The notes: generated by a model from the letters alone, not told the origin. DNA of 64,000 nt from Actinomucor elegans (GCA_026027325.1 JAMSLZ010000011.1:248001-312000), one strand, 5' to 3'; shown: positions 11,254 to 21,852, counted from the stretch's first letter. A program made the numbers and translations.

Positions 11254-12750
11254 CTATTCGTCCATTAAATATGCATGATAATCTTCTATAATTTTCTTTT
11301 GATAGAAGTCACTTTCTTTAACCCATGAGTTATATTTTTTATTATATTTTTTCCATTTAACAAAATATTCTTTTTCAGATGTATTGTCATTTACTTTATG
11401 CGTTATGATATATTGTACTTCATATATATTTTTTTGGGGAGTATTTTTTTTAACATTTTCATTTAAGACATTATGACATTCAAGTATATTATTGTTATTG
11501 TTAATATTCATATTATTAATATTATATATCATAGCATTTAATAAATCCATTTGCTTATTTTTAATACTCTCTGCTAAATTAATTCTATATTTTACTTTAT
11601 CTGTTTTTGGAATAATTCCTTTTTCTGGATAATCAAAAGATTTTTTTGTCCATAAATAACATTTTTCAGGTATATTAAGTTTACTTATTTCGGAAAATTG
11701 TTTTATATTTGATAATAAACATACAAGTCTTAATTGAATATTATATGTTTTTAATTTTGTTACTCTTACATTATTTTGTCCTGAAAATCTTTTAAAAGAA
11801 CTACCTAATGTTGCAAAGTATGTTTCGATTGTAGACCTAAACCCAGCACAATATTTGTTCAATTGTTCTTCTGAATCATCTAAATCAATATTTTTTTCTT
11901 TTTTAATTGGAAATGTAAAATTATTTATATTCATTTCAATATTGTTTGTTTGATTATATTTTAAAGTTGTTTCTAAAAGCGTATTTTCATAAAGTCCGTC
12001 AAAACATATATTATCATAAATACTAAAAAACTTATTAAAATCAATATTATTTATAAACATTAAATCATCATTATTATCACGGCAAGGTAATGATTCAGAA
12101 ACGTAAACAACTATTTTATTTAAATCTATTATAAATTGCGTGTTTAAACCTGGTTTTTTGAGTTTCCAAGAATACATTTCCTCTCTATCAACATCTATAT
12201 CTTCATATATAATTTTATTATGATGTCCATCTAGTAATAATGTAACATGTTTTACCATTTTAGGATTTTTTAAATAAGATGTTAATATTCTAATTCTTAT
12301 ATTTGAAAAGCAATTATCCATTATATTTGTAATCCATGCATCCAATTTATCAAAATTTTTAATAAAGATATATTTGTATATTTTAAAATAATTTGTTACA
12401 TTTATATATAATATCATTTTATTAATTGAAAGACCGCAGATCATATGATATAAAACTATTAATGCTTTATCAATGTCTTTATATGGTCCTGGTAATTTAA
12501 ATTTGCTGCAAAAATCTGTTATAAAAACATATGTAGCTAAAACACCAATTTTTTGTTCTATTTCTAATTTTATTTTATTAATATGATTTATTTCAATTAA
12601 TTCTGTTCTGTGATACCCTCTTTTTTCTAACATATATTCGTTATGCAAAAAATACCATTTTTTATTTATTATACTTTCATATTCCATTTGCAACATTAAT
12701 TCTATTTTTTCTTTATCATTATCATGATGTATAACTTCCATCTCATCCAT
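11254..12750 (-). CDS. DDE transposase (HARBI1-like) with C-terminal chromodomain
   Basis: 498 residues, intact. The candidate catalytic core matches the DDE_Tnp_4/HARBI1 pattern: LLLDGHHNKI (Asp174), a KKPGLNTQFIIDLN block, DNICFDGLY (Asp251) and FRSTIETYF...SFKRF (Glu309). Residues about 442-495 form a chromodomain (IYEVQYIITH, EYFVKWKKYNKKYNSWVKES). The function is presumably cut-and-paste transposition with chromatin targeting. ATG 12750 is the first in-frame start. The superfamily call rests on motif reading only; a related DDE group (e.g. ISL2EU) is possible. I know of no described Harbinger transposase with a fused chromodomain, but I cannot search. Confidence 0.72.
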   Translation of the reverse strand: MDEMEVIHHDNDKEKIELMLQMEYESIINKKWYFLHNEYMLEKRGYHRTELIEINHINKIKLEIEQKIGVLATYVFITDFCSKFKLPGPYKDIDKALIVLYHMICGLSINKMILYINVTNYFKIYKYIFIKNFDKLDAWITNIMDNCFSNIRIRILTSYLKNPKMVKHVTLLLDGHHNKIIYEDIDVDREEMYSWKLKKPGLNTQFIIDLNKIVVYVSESLPCRDNNDDLMFINNIDFNKFFSIYDNICFDGLYENTLLETTLKYNQTNNIEMNINNFTFPIKKEKNIDLDDSEEQLNKYCAGFRSTIETYFATLGSSFKRFSGQNNVRVTKLKTYNIQLRLVCLLSNIKQFSEISKLNIPEKCYLWTKKSFDYPEKGIIPKTDKVKYRINLAESIKNKQMDLLNAMIYNINNMNINNNNNILECHNVLNENVKKNTPQKNIYEVQYIITHKVNDNTSEKEYFVKWKKYNKKYNSWVKESDFYQKKIIEDYHAYLMDE

Positions 12751-12989
12751 TTTTATATTATAATATAATAATCAGTTTTTATTAAAAAAATACGCACAAA
12801 TTAATTTTGTGTAACCTTGAAAATAAAAATAAATAAATTCTTAACGATAAAAGCGATGGAATTTATGTTTTTTATTCTATGGATTACTTTTATATTAATA
12901 TAATTAAGATCCATATTTTATATTTCTAACTTTTATTTTACATGTCGGACTTTAAAACAGATTTCGGAGATGGAAAAATTAATTGGCTA

Positions 12990-13212
12990 GAGAAACGATT
13001 TCATATTTTAATAAATTAAGGAAAATATATATTGTTATATAAAAAAAAGAAATTAGAAATAAAATAATAATCCATGAAATATTTTTTGTTTCTGTAAAAA
13101 GTTACATCCGTAAGAATTTTAATGTTATATAAAATATTCAAATTATATAAAAAAGTTACATAACAATGTTAATATTACACATGCTAATATTTATGAAATA
13201 AAATCGTTTCTC
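12990..13212. repeat. Right 223-bp terminal repeat of Harbinger-like element
   Basis: Identical by eye to 10965-11187 and in the same orientation. Followed by the AGT duplication and then gag. Confidence 0.95.
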
Positions 13213-14280
13213 AGTACCAGAATTGTTGACAAGGTCACCAGGTACTTGTTGACCATATACATTCAATGCGGCTGCAGCGATATCACTTACAATCCAAGAG
13301 CTTGAATCTTTTCCTCGTGAGTGCAACACAGTGTTAATTTGTGTTTGCCAAGATTGAGGGAAGGCACACAAAAAGGCATCGGCAATAGTAGAGTCAAATT
13401 TGCTGTATCCAGCTTCACTAGCAGCGCGAGAAAAGCGAAGGTTGAAACCATTGACCGTTTCATTAGGTCGGATACGCATATTCATAACGCGGCGACGAGC
13501 AACCAACTTGTCTTGGACACCGCCAAAGGTTGACAGGAAGAGTTGTCTGGCATCATCCCAAGAAGATTGGGCAAAAAGATCACCATTCATCCAGGTGTCA
13601 TAGTCCATGGCTAAAGTGGCTTCGATGCACTGTTTCCAGATGTTTTCCACCTTATACCCGGAAGATGAGATTGTCTTCTCAAAAGTACGCAAAAAATGTT
13701 CAACCGAGTCGTATGAATCCTCACCAGGATAGTATACCGTGTCGCCTTTCAATTGGAATTTAGGCAAATCACCTGGAGTCAAACGAAAAGTAAACGACGA
13801 GGCACCATTAGTAGTTCCTTGTGTTTCAGTGGATTCAGTACTAGCAGTAATTGGTTGACTTTTCTTGGCAATTGTTGCTGTCATCACATCAATGTGATGA
13901 TTGTAAGTGTCAATATTCTTGATCAACTGTCCCAAAGTTTGTTCATAAGCGTCAGGTTCATTACCCAATTGTTCTACCCCGTTACCGGTGAGTAGGCTGG
14001 TGTAACGCTGAATAGCTTCAGCTCTTCGAACCATCAATGATTTGATTGCAATCGAAGAGTCAGATACAACATTGGCAGCAGTGTCTTGACTAGCTTCAGT
14101 ATTAGTAGCACCTTGACCAAAAGCAGTTTGAACAACGGAAGTGGTAGGGGAGACATCATTAGCATCACCCATTTCAACACCGTCCATGTTATCATTGAGT
14201 TGATTAGGGATATCAACATTGATAGTTTCAGAGAGAGGAGAACCAGGCATAGTAACTGGAGTCGAGTTTGATTGAGACAT
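13213..14280 (-). pseudogene. Gypsy-A gag, N-terminal 356 residues
   Basis: The retrotransposon gag capsid region (SYDSVEHFLRTFEKTI, MNMRIRPNETVNGFNLRFSR) lies after a Ser/Thr-rich leader. The start is ATG 14280, just downstream of the 5' LTR end. The frame is interrupted at 13212 by the Harbinger-like element, which adds 18 foreign residues and a stop. Without the insertion it fuses directly to the zinc knuckle and protease of the pol part, so this family makes one Gag-Pol polyprotein of about 1718 residues. Confidence 0.85.
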
Positions 14281-14917
14281 AGTAAGATTTTTATAGGTAT
14301 AACTGAAAAAAATGCGGTAAAAATTGAATAAAAGCGAGTGAATCAGTTAGAACCGTTTTATGGGGTTTTATTGATTCAAAGTGAGTTAAGTTTTTCTATC
14401 TAGCTTGTATCTCTTGGGGTGATTACCAAACGAGGTCTCAGATTTAATTTATACTAATAATACATAATATTTTATTTTACACTTCATAGGGAAATGCTTA
14501 ACATTTTTTGTTTTTTAAGCTTTTAATATGACCAATAAATATATCAAAAGTATTTAAATAATTACTATTACTAATTTCTAAAATAATTCTTTTTTTCATA
14601 TTTTTATCATAAATTCTACTTTTTCCTTTATTTTCAATATTTTATTTTGTTTTTCTATTAAAACTATTTAATTTTATATATCAAGTAATAGATAATAAAA
14701 ATATTAATTAAAAATATATAATAACAATAAAATTATATTTAAAATGTTTCTCATATGATGAATATAATGAAAATTTATTAGAAATAGATATTGTGAAGGA
14801 AGAAATAAAAAACTTAGAAAATAAAAATTTAATTTAGATAATAATTATCAGCATGATATAAATGTTAAAATTAATGGAATATATATTGAAAAATTTAATT
14901 TAGAAAATATATTTAAA

Positions 14918-15214
14918 TTATAATTTAAGTTTTTTCATGATGGGTGCGATTTCATCAAGTATCATATTATTCTTATTATCTAATGTTTTTCTTTTTATAC
15001 CTTTGTTTTTATCTTTATTATATGTCTTAAATTCATATACTTTTCTTAATCTTTTATTTGAACCATTTTTTTTCATGTAGATTTCATAACACCCATCTTT
15101 TTGCTTTATTTTGTATTCTGCTAAATCATATTTTTTCATATCTTTTATAATTATACTTCGTTTAATATTGTATTTATATTTATCATCTACAATAATATTA
15201 AATATTTCATCCAT
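14918..15214 (-). CDS. Merlin-A accessory ORF, unknown function
   Basis: 98 residues, lysine-rich, no domain recognised. It lies about 270 bp downstream of the transposase on the same strand and is unchanged in all three Merlin-A copies. Merlin-B has a small ORF at the equivalent place with a loosely similar middle (K-[IL]-K..., NG..., KT.N), which suggests a real but divergent second gene. In sequence this AT-rich a chance ORF cannot be excluded. Confidence 0.5.
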   Translation of the reverse strand: MDEIFNIIVDDKYKYNIKRSIIIKDMKKYDLAEYKIKQKDGCYEIYMKKNGSNKRLRKVYEFKTYNKDKNKGIKRKTLDNKNNMILDEIAPIMKKLKL

Positions 15215-15484
15215 TTCTTTTTTATATTATTACTTTTTCAATTTTTTTTATTTTTTATAATAGATATATTTAATCCCACTCATAATGTAATACCCAATTG
15301 TCTCTGATCTATTACATAATCATTGTGTCTTAAATAGGCTAGTTTACTGACTTAGTCAGGTCCTTGTAATAAGAATAATGAATATCAAATATGCATTTCA
15401 CATTTATAACTATCAATATATTTTCTATCATATTTTTAATAAATATAAAAATTCAATTTTTTGCATTTTTTATGTAAATTAAAA

Positions 15485-16365
15485 TTAATCCTTTAAAAAC
15501 TTTTTCCATACGTTATACTCTCTATTTTTCTTACGCCATTGATATTCTTTTAAATACAATACTATATCTTTTTTATTTCTATTTCGTGGTATTATACTTT
15601 GCTTTAAGCCATTCCATGTGCCTTCAATTGTATTTGTATGCACACCTGTATTTGGATCTTTAAAATGCTTTGAATGATTTACAGTTAAATGTTTGTATCC
15701 TATATTTTTCAAGTTATTATACCCTTTCCATAAATCCGTATATATTGTTGTACCTTTTTTTACATATCTTTTTATAATTAAATCAATATTATCAACATTT
15801 CTTTCTTCAATGGGTAATAAAAACATTTTTTTGTTTTCATTTTTTATTTTATTTTTTAGCATACTTCTTTCGATACCACCAATTACCCAAGCACCTTCTA
15901 CCTTATGCCCCTTATTATATTTTCTTTTTGCAATTTTACTTTCATCGATTTCTACAATTTTATTTCTACCTCCAATTTTAATATTTCTGTTACCTAACAA
16001 TTGTTTATTTTTCAAGTATTTTCTGAATATTTTATTGTATGATGACACTGTATTTTTGCTAATTTGCAAACTTGATGCTATAAAGGAAGAAGGTGTTTTT
16101 CCAAGAAAAAGATATAATATGTGTAATTGAGTATTTAAAGGTAAAGTTAAATTATTAAAAATTGTTCCTTTCAATGGTGATATTGCTTTCCTACATTTAT
16201 AATATCTACAAACATATAATTTTTATTTAAGTTTAATTTAGTTTCATGTTCACATTTATTACACTTTATATGTTTATTAACGTAATCATTACTAATTAAA
16301 TATAATAGTGCTTCTTTTTCATCGTCGAATATTTTTTTTAAAGATTTATATGGTTCTATAAACAT
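15485..16365 (-). pseudogene. Merlin 1 transposase, one-base frameshift
   Basis: An ISXO2/IS1016-type DDE transposase, read from ATG 16365 (MFIEPYKS). An N-terminal zinc ribbon (CNKCEHE, then CRYYKC) is followed by the catalytic motifs EIDESKIAK, IYTDLWKGY and NTIEGTWNG. The frame breaks near 16219, where a T run is one base shorter than in Merlins 2 and 3, so only this copy is split. It also differs at 16096 (T instead of C; Thr for Ala in the protein). Because the break is in a homopolymer it may be a sequencing error. Confidence 0.88.
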
Positions 16366-16689
16366 CTGCAATTTTATTAAATCCTTTTTATTTTTAATTT
16401 TAATTTGTAAAAAAAATTCAATTTTTTCATATAACAATAAAATTTGTGGTAGTAGGAGTTTCAATATGGACCTGAGAGTTCCTTTGGGATACATCCATCT
16501 CTTGTATTTATACTTCCAAAGAAATGGTCTCTTAGTAACAATCAAAGGTCTTTTTAATCTATGTTCATTCTTCATTAATTGTATTTTCAGCGGTGATTCA
16601 AAACTCCCTCTTTTGATGGATAGTTATTAAATGAATCCCGTCTTTTTAATATAATGTAGAATGTTATATGTGGATTTCACCACAATGGT

Positions 16690-17456
16690 ATGTATGAATT
16701 CCGTTCACGTTTAATTAACCTGTGCTGATTTCTTTCATTTACCACTCATTTTTAGGCCGTTTTGATACTTGAACATATGGTAAGCACTTAATCTTCTATC
16801 CGCTCAAAAGCTTGTTTTACTTACATCCATTTTCATTTGTTAGTACTATTCTGCTGAATGCCCCTACGCAACAATACTTGGTATGTTTAACTTCTGACTG
16901 GAATTATAAACACGTTATTCACCTCTCTTTTTGATGTTTAGATTTTGCTAATTAAATTATCCTCTTGGTTGAAGTGGCTTTTCTTTTGGATCGTTTCTTA
17001 ATATAATGCCTTTTCGGTTGTGCTTTCTTTACTCTGATTGCTTCACTAAAAAATGGCGCGTTTTACTACGACAATACTGGTTTGCTGAAGTTAGTTATTT
17101 ATGGCTATTATATCTGGTACTCTTTCTGGTGGATTATTATTTAGCAATGAATATACAATATTTTATTCAATAAAAATGTGTATAAACCAAAATTATAGTA
17201 AAAGATGTAAAATGTGTATAATTATAAAATATCAATTATTATTGGTTCAATTTAATGTAAAAGGACCGTAATATATGTAAAAAGACGGTAAAAGGAGGAC
17301 TGTTTTACGGTCATTTTCATGGAAATAGTTGAACTTTTACGGCCTTTTACCAATGGAACAGACGAACTTTTACCATACTTTTACCAACAGTAATAGTTAG
17401 ACTTGTCCGGCCGTAAAAGGATGGTAACAGGCGAACACATACCGCGGTAATAGTTG
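16690..17456. other. Non-coding stretch ending in a motif cluster
   Basis: 16690-17269 holds no gene I can support. 17270-17456 is a dense cluster of short motifs in both orientations (ACGGTAAAAGG, CTTTTACGG, GGTAACAG, GTAATAGTTG), like the subterminal repeats of a DNA transposon or the enhancer block of an LTR. A similar cluster sits at 4769-4837. It abuts the CACTA-ended element directly. Confidence 0.45.
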
Positions 17457-20400
17457 CACTATGGCGAAAAAATTGGTTACTAGCTGCCAATAAAGGCATA
17501 TTTTATGCCAATTAGTGGCTAAAATTATGCCAATAGAGGCAGATTTTATGCCAATTTGTTATATTAGCCAATGAAATTTGAGAAAAAAATTTTTTTTCTA
17601 AGTTTTGACGCCAAAAAATTAAAAGACTTTTCTTGGAATTGGCAGGTACCTGCCAATAATGGCTGAAAATATGCCAATAAAGTGAAATTTCAGCTAGTAC
17701 TGTTACTTATAGGGGAGATGACTACTTTTTTTTTCATTTAAAGTCTTTTAGGGTATTTGTACTGTTTGATTAACTACTAACACCATACCGTCTTCTTATA
17801 TTTTATGTAAAATAAGCAGATAAAAAAAACGTTGCTATTAAAATGTAAACTTGGTGATATATGAATTGTTTAAACTTTACAGATAATTATCCATATAAAT
17901 ATAATATATATTGGCTTTTTTTTAGTTCAAGTTAAAATTTTGGTAGATTGAGCAGCCTATTTTGAATATATAATGCTAATCAGATGTGATGTTTGACTGG
18001 AATCAGGCTAGAGTTAAGATTTAAAGGTTTAATTATAATGAAATGGCACGGATTACTACAATTTAATGAAATCTGCATGAAGCTTTAGTTTAAACAAGAT
18101 CTGATAGACATAATAACATATTTGAAACATGTTCAAGAGATCAAATGCGACATTAAGCTCAGAGTTGTTGAGGAATCATACAGAAATATTTTATTGTATT
18201 CGTAAAGGTCAAATATTTCTGAGTTGGGGGAGGTTTTATTTCTTCGATTTTTTTATTTATTTATAGTCTTTTTCTTTTTCTTATACTTTTTATTTTTATT
18301 TTATTTTTACAAACGGTTTAAAGCATCAGCACTACTATGAAGTTCATGCTTGAAAGTATGATGAGAAACAACCTTGTATTTTCTATTATTACTAAAACTA
18401 CAGCGTACAAGACCAACATTAGCAACAATATTCTCGAAGCAACAAACAGCATATGAATGGACTTTCTTATTGTTCAATTCCACTATATTGGTATAGATTT
18501 ACCGTGGTCGATGGTGGAATTGCTTCTTGCAACATCAGCCAGCACCAAGTATTGAATCCTGTTGTTGAATTCATGCTCAAAAAAGAAAAAATGGGGCCAA
18601 CAAAACAGTTGTTGTGAATAGTGTTTCTACATGACTACAAATGAAACAAGTTGGTACATATATGGATAACCTTTAATACTTTGTTTTATGTCATCGAACC
18701 CACAGTTTTCACGACTATAATCTATTCTTTGGGATGTTTCCAGCAACAAAAAAACATTTTTTTCAAAAAGATCAATCAAAGTATTATGACGCACTGATTG
18801 TATGAAGGTGAAGTACAATTTTATATATATTGTTATATGTTCTCTTCTTATTTTATAACCTTACTTTATTTAAACAATGCCTAACAAGAACGATGATATT
18901 ATTCAAACGCTCGCTGAGATGCAGCAAGGTATTCTAAGCACTTGCCAAATGCTTCAAGATTTGATCCATGTCTTGGCTCCTGTTTTTCCAAGTAAAAGAG
19001 TGGCCCAATCTTCAAGCGAACAAATAGAAGAAGCTCTCGTTCAAGGTTCATTTATTTTGAATACTTTGATTGATAATGTAAGTAATAATTATATACAGCG
19101 TGAAATGAAGTGATTGTCAATGTCGCTAATCCCAATTTGAGAAGCAGAAGATGTATTGAAAGGATTTCTGAGGAAGCAAAGAAAAGCTTTATTTCTACCA
19201 AGAAGAATGCCGCTCTTCATGCTGCCAAAAGACTCAAGTTTCTTGTCAATTTATTGGTAAAAAGAAAATGAAACGAGGCTAAGTGTTTTAATGAGGTCGA
19301 TGGTGTCTATAGTCAGTTGCGCATGACGACAAATGTCGCGCAATCAATGATGAAGGAATAGAAGACTAGTGAGTACGTTGACGGTATGTCATTCAAAGAC
19401 ATTGCCAAAAGTGATATTAGCATTCAAGAGTGGCATTGTGTTATTTTGGGGAAGAAGGCCTTGGATGAGAATTATATCGATTTGCATTTATGTAAAGCTT
19501 TTGATTACTGCAGTGTTTTAAAAAAAAGAATAACGGTTTAAAGAGTAAAAGTTCTATATCTACCGCTTCTATTTCTGCCTCTGGTTTAACAGGTAATGTA
19601 TTTTATCACAGCAAAGCTGAAAGAAGTGATGTTTCTATTGATTTAGAAAATGAACTTGAGTTCAAGTATGGAACATTTGCAATAATATTGCTCAACAGCC
19701 TTTTTATTCACATATTTTTTATATATAAAAACAGTGTGTTAAATCAGCATTGCTTTGCTTCTGCAGTTCAAGTACGAGAATCTCCTTTTGCTGGCGATTG
19801 CAGTAATTCTGCTGCTCGTATTCGAGAATTAGCTGCATCAGCATCCAATTACTCTTCTCGCCCTGCTAAAGGAAGAAAACGTATGATGGCTGTTGATAGT
19901 GAAGAAGAGCGCACTGTTTTTAGCGATGATGACGAAGAAGTTGAATCGCCTCAAATTTCACGCCAAAAGAAAGGCAAAGCTGCTTCCAGATCTAGTTAAA
20001 AGAAAACAATAAAAGTCTACTTTAGTCCTTTTTAATTGGCTGAATGCCAATGACGCGTCCATTTTAGCCTTTGAGTGTTGTAGTTTTTTCGTCATGTTTT
20101 CACTTTTTTATTTCTTTTCATTTCTTTTATTTAAACAAGTATACTAATGAACTCGATAGCCTACCTAAAAAGCAGCAGCATATATTTGTCTTTTGTCTTT
20201 TCTTTCAGTAAAGGCCCCCTTTTACGACGTTTTGGTGTGTATGCTTTCTTTTTTTTTAAGTGAATATTATTCATTTTTGATAGAATTGTATTGTTTCTAA
20301 TGGTTAGCTTTATTTTTTAGTAGTAGTTCTTCTTAGCTCTGTCTCTTTTTCTGTATTTATGGCTATCTAGGCTCAGCATACTTCGTTTCTTGATATATTT

Positions 20401-21335
20401 GCTTAAGGTATTGTTTTCATGTTTTAGAATGACGAACATTATTGTTTTCTAACGTGTTTTCTTTTTTAGAGGCTGCATTTGTTTGACTTTGGTATGTTTC
20501 TTTTTACAATTCATTGCTCGCTGAATTACTCATTGTTATTTTCTTTCTTTCTTTACATATATAGGATCAACTTTGCCTTGTTATTTTCTAAATGTACTAT
20601 TGTCGAGTGTAGTATATTACGTACGCGTTGCTATGCGACGCAAGCTCCACAGGTATGTATTACTACATTGTTAAGGTATATACTTTAGGCTTTATTAGTC
20701 TAACCATCTTCCTTTTTGAATAGTTGCAGCAGTAGATGATTGAGTAATTTGTTCGTTTGATTGGTTTGAGGTTAGTTTTATCAAAGATTTATAAGTTATC
20801 CTTCATAATAATGACTAATATAACCGGTGTTTAGTTGCTTTTGTCACTTTGCCTTTTATTTTTCTGTATGAATGACTACTCTTGTGCGTTTATTAAAGGA
20901 CTGGTAACGGTAAGTTGATTGCTATGTTGATATTTTTCCTGGATATATATTACTATACAGCAGGTATATTTTACCTTTATATATGCTTTATACTATATAT
21001 GCTTTATACTATATATTTTATACTATACTATTTGATCTAATGAAAGAAAAAGTAATAAAATCAATATTATTATTAAAATATAATTATTTTCCTAAACGTA
21101 TATACGTATATTTCAATTCATTAATGGTACCATTTGGCAGACTGAAAATGAGAGTATTGGCTACTAATATGCCCATAATGGCATATTTTCTGCCAGTTTC
21201 CTTGGCTATTAATATGCCTTTATTGGCTATTTGAAAAATTTTTACTGCATTAAAACAGCCAAGGCATTATAAGTAAAAATTGGCAGTTTACCTGCCCATT
21301 TTGGCATATTAGCAGCCAATTTTTTCGCCATAGTG
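17457..21335. mobile_element. CACTA-ended DNA transposon, non-autonomous
   Basis: 3879 bp with inverted ends CACTATGGCGAAAAAATTGG (left) and its complement (right), plus many subterminal copies of GCCAATA / GGCATA motifs within about 200 bp of both ends. CACTA termini point to the CMC/EnSpm superfamily. I see no transposase. The two flanks carry no duplication (TTG against AAC): the left flank is the motif cluster, the right flank a Gypsy-C-like tail, so the insertion site was later rearranged. Inside are a broken gene (18877-19999) and otherwise AT-rich non-coding sequence. Confidence 0.7.
18877..19999 (+). pseudogene. Unknown gene remnant inside CACTA element
   Basis: Begins MPNKNDDIIQTLAEMQQG; Gln/Glu/Ser-rich at first. 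The coding character continues through several frames and stops (NVANPNLRSRRCIERISEE, MSFKDIAKSDISIQEWH) to an acidic then basic tail (SDDDEEVESPQ, RQKKGKAASRSS) ending 19999. One plausible intron is GTATGG (19667) to TTCTGCAG. I do not recognise the family. It is either a captured host gene fragment or the element's own decayed second ORF. Confidence 0.4.
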
Positions 21336-21660
21336 AACGCGCAAGAAGACTAAGGTACACTTAACTTGCCTTATATGAACTCAAGCCCGCTGCCAAGATG
21401 ATTGTTAGAAAATCATACTACTATAGAAATATTCCTTTATAAATATCCAAAGCGCATATCCATATATAATTATCCATCCGTCTTAGAATAATATAAATAC
21501 CATTATAATTTTATTGAATAAAGCTTATCTTCAGTTTGTATCTTAAAAATACTTATATTGTATCTTTTATAATACTTCTTTAATATACTTCTTGATCACG
21601 TGTAGAATAGTCACAGAGAACTGATTCTACAGACATCCATTGCAAGATACAGAGCTGACA
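21336..21660 (+). repeat. Gypsy-C-like tail and 258-bp LTR
   Basis: 21336-21402 matches the last codons and pre-LTR segment of Gypsy-C (57325-57390). 21403-21660 is the same 258-bp LTR (TGTTAGAAAATC to CTGACA) with a few substitutions. This is the right-hand end of a second Gypsy-C copy, cut on its left by the CACTA element. The seven bases after the LTR (AAATTGT) are also shared with 57649, so the exact LTR end is uncertain. Confidence 0.85.
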
Positions 21661-21852
21661 AAATTGTCAAGCTTCCGGTGATTAATCCTCAGCAAGTAAC
21701 TTCTGGTATTACCTCTTCAATGGATGAACTAATGAAAGATGTTCCGGTCGAGCTTGAAATACAGTTACGTAAGAAACAATCCAAGAAGAGGCGATTTACG
21801 CCGAATACTTCAATCACCAGACGAAATATCAAAAGAAAGAAGCAGATATAAT
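21661..21852 (+). pseudogene. C-terminal pol tail of another gypsy element
   Basis: An open frame to a TAA at 21850-21852 reads DVPVELEIQLRKKQSKKRR and then a basic tail. It resembles the Gypsy-C C-terminus (EVPIEVELRLKKEAKRKRK). It is the end of a related element (Gypsy-D) into which the preceding LTR inserted. 21853-22132 then holds LTR-like AT-rich sequence without a clear end. Confidence 0.6.

Larger units (their letters stand above)
10965..13212 (-). mobile_element. PIF/Harbinger-like transposon with LTR-like direct repeats
   Basis: 2248 bp inserted in Gypsy-A gag with a 3-bp duplication AGT (10962-10964 and 13213-13215). Each end is a 223-bp repeat in the same orientation (10965-11187 and 12990-13212), identical by eye, and each repeat itself begins GAGAAACGATTT and ends AAATCGTTTCTC. 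The 1802-bp interior starts TAGC and ends GCTA and holds one long gene (11254-12750, minus). A 3-bp TSD and a DDE protein of HARBI1 type fit PIF/Harbinger; direct terminal repeats do not. There is no RT, so it is not an LTR retrotransposon. Confidence 0.75.
14417..16496 (-). mobile_element. Merlin 1 (Merlin-A family)
   Basis: 2080 bp with TSD ATCTCTTG (8 bp) and imperfect inverted ends of about 28 bp: GGGTGATTACCAAACGAGG left, GGATGTATCCCAAAGGAAC right, about 20 of 28 positions matching and both running into TCTCA. It encodes an IS1016/ISXO2-like transposase plus a second small ORF. An 8-9 bp TSD is the established Merlin signature. Confidence 0.93.
6365..16684 (-). mobile_element. Gypsy-A: chromodomain Ty3/gypsy with two nested insertions
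   Basis: LTRs of 284 bp at 6365-6648 and (split) 14313-14416 plus 16505-16684 are identical by eye. TSD ATGGT lies at 6360-6364 and 16685-16689. Gag, protease, RT, RNase H, integrase and chromodomain lie on the minus strand in one frame apart from one base deletion. The nested elements are a Harbinger-like transposon (10965-13212) and Merlin 1 (14417-16496). With these removed, the element is about 6.0 kb. Identical LTRs mean the integration is recent and the nested insertions are more recent still. Confidence 0.95.
14313..16684 (-). repeat. Gypsy-A 5' LTR, split by Merlin 1
   Basis: LTR halves at 14313-14416 and 16505-16684 add up to 284 bp and match 6365-6648. The 8-bp duplication ATCTCTTG (14409-14416, 16497-16504) belongs to Merlin 1. 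I see no clear tRNA-complementary TGG primer site next to this LTR. Confidence 0.92.

Noticed and set aside
10965..13212. Ordinary LTR retrotransposon, because of the direct terminal repeats
   Set aside because: No gag, protease, RT or integrase; the only gene has a HARBI1-like DDE pattern, and the TSD is 3 bp.
15693..16130. 145-residue hydrophobic open frame on the plus strand (also at 28453 and 41214)
   Set aside because: Antisense of the Merlin transposase; apparent membrane character comes from complementing lysine codons.
20210..20910. Series of GTATGT...TAG pairs resembling a chain of short introns
   Set aside because: No exon coding potential between them; T-rich AT sequence yields such pairs by chance.
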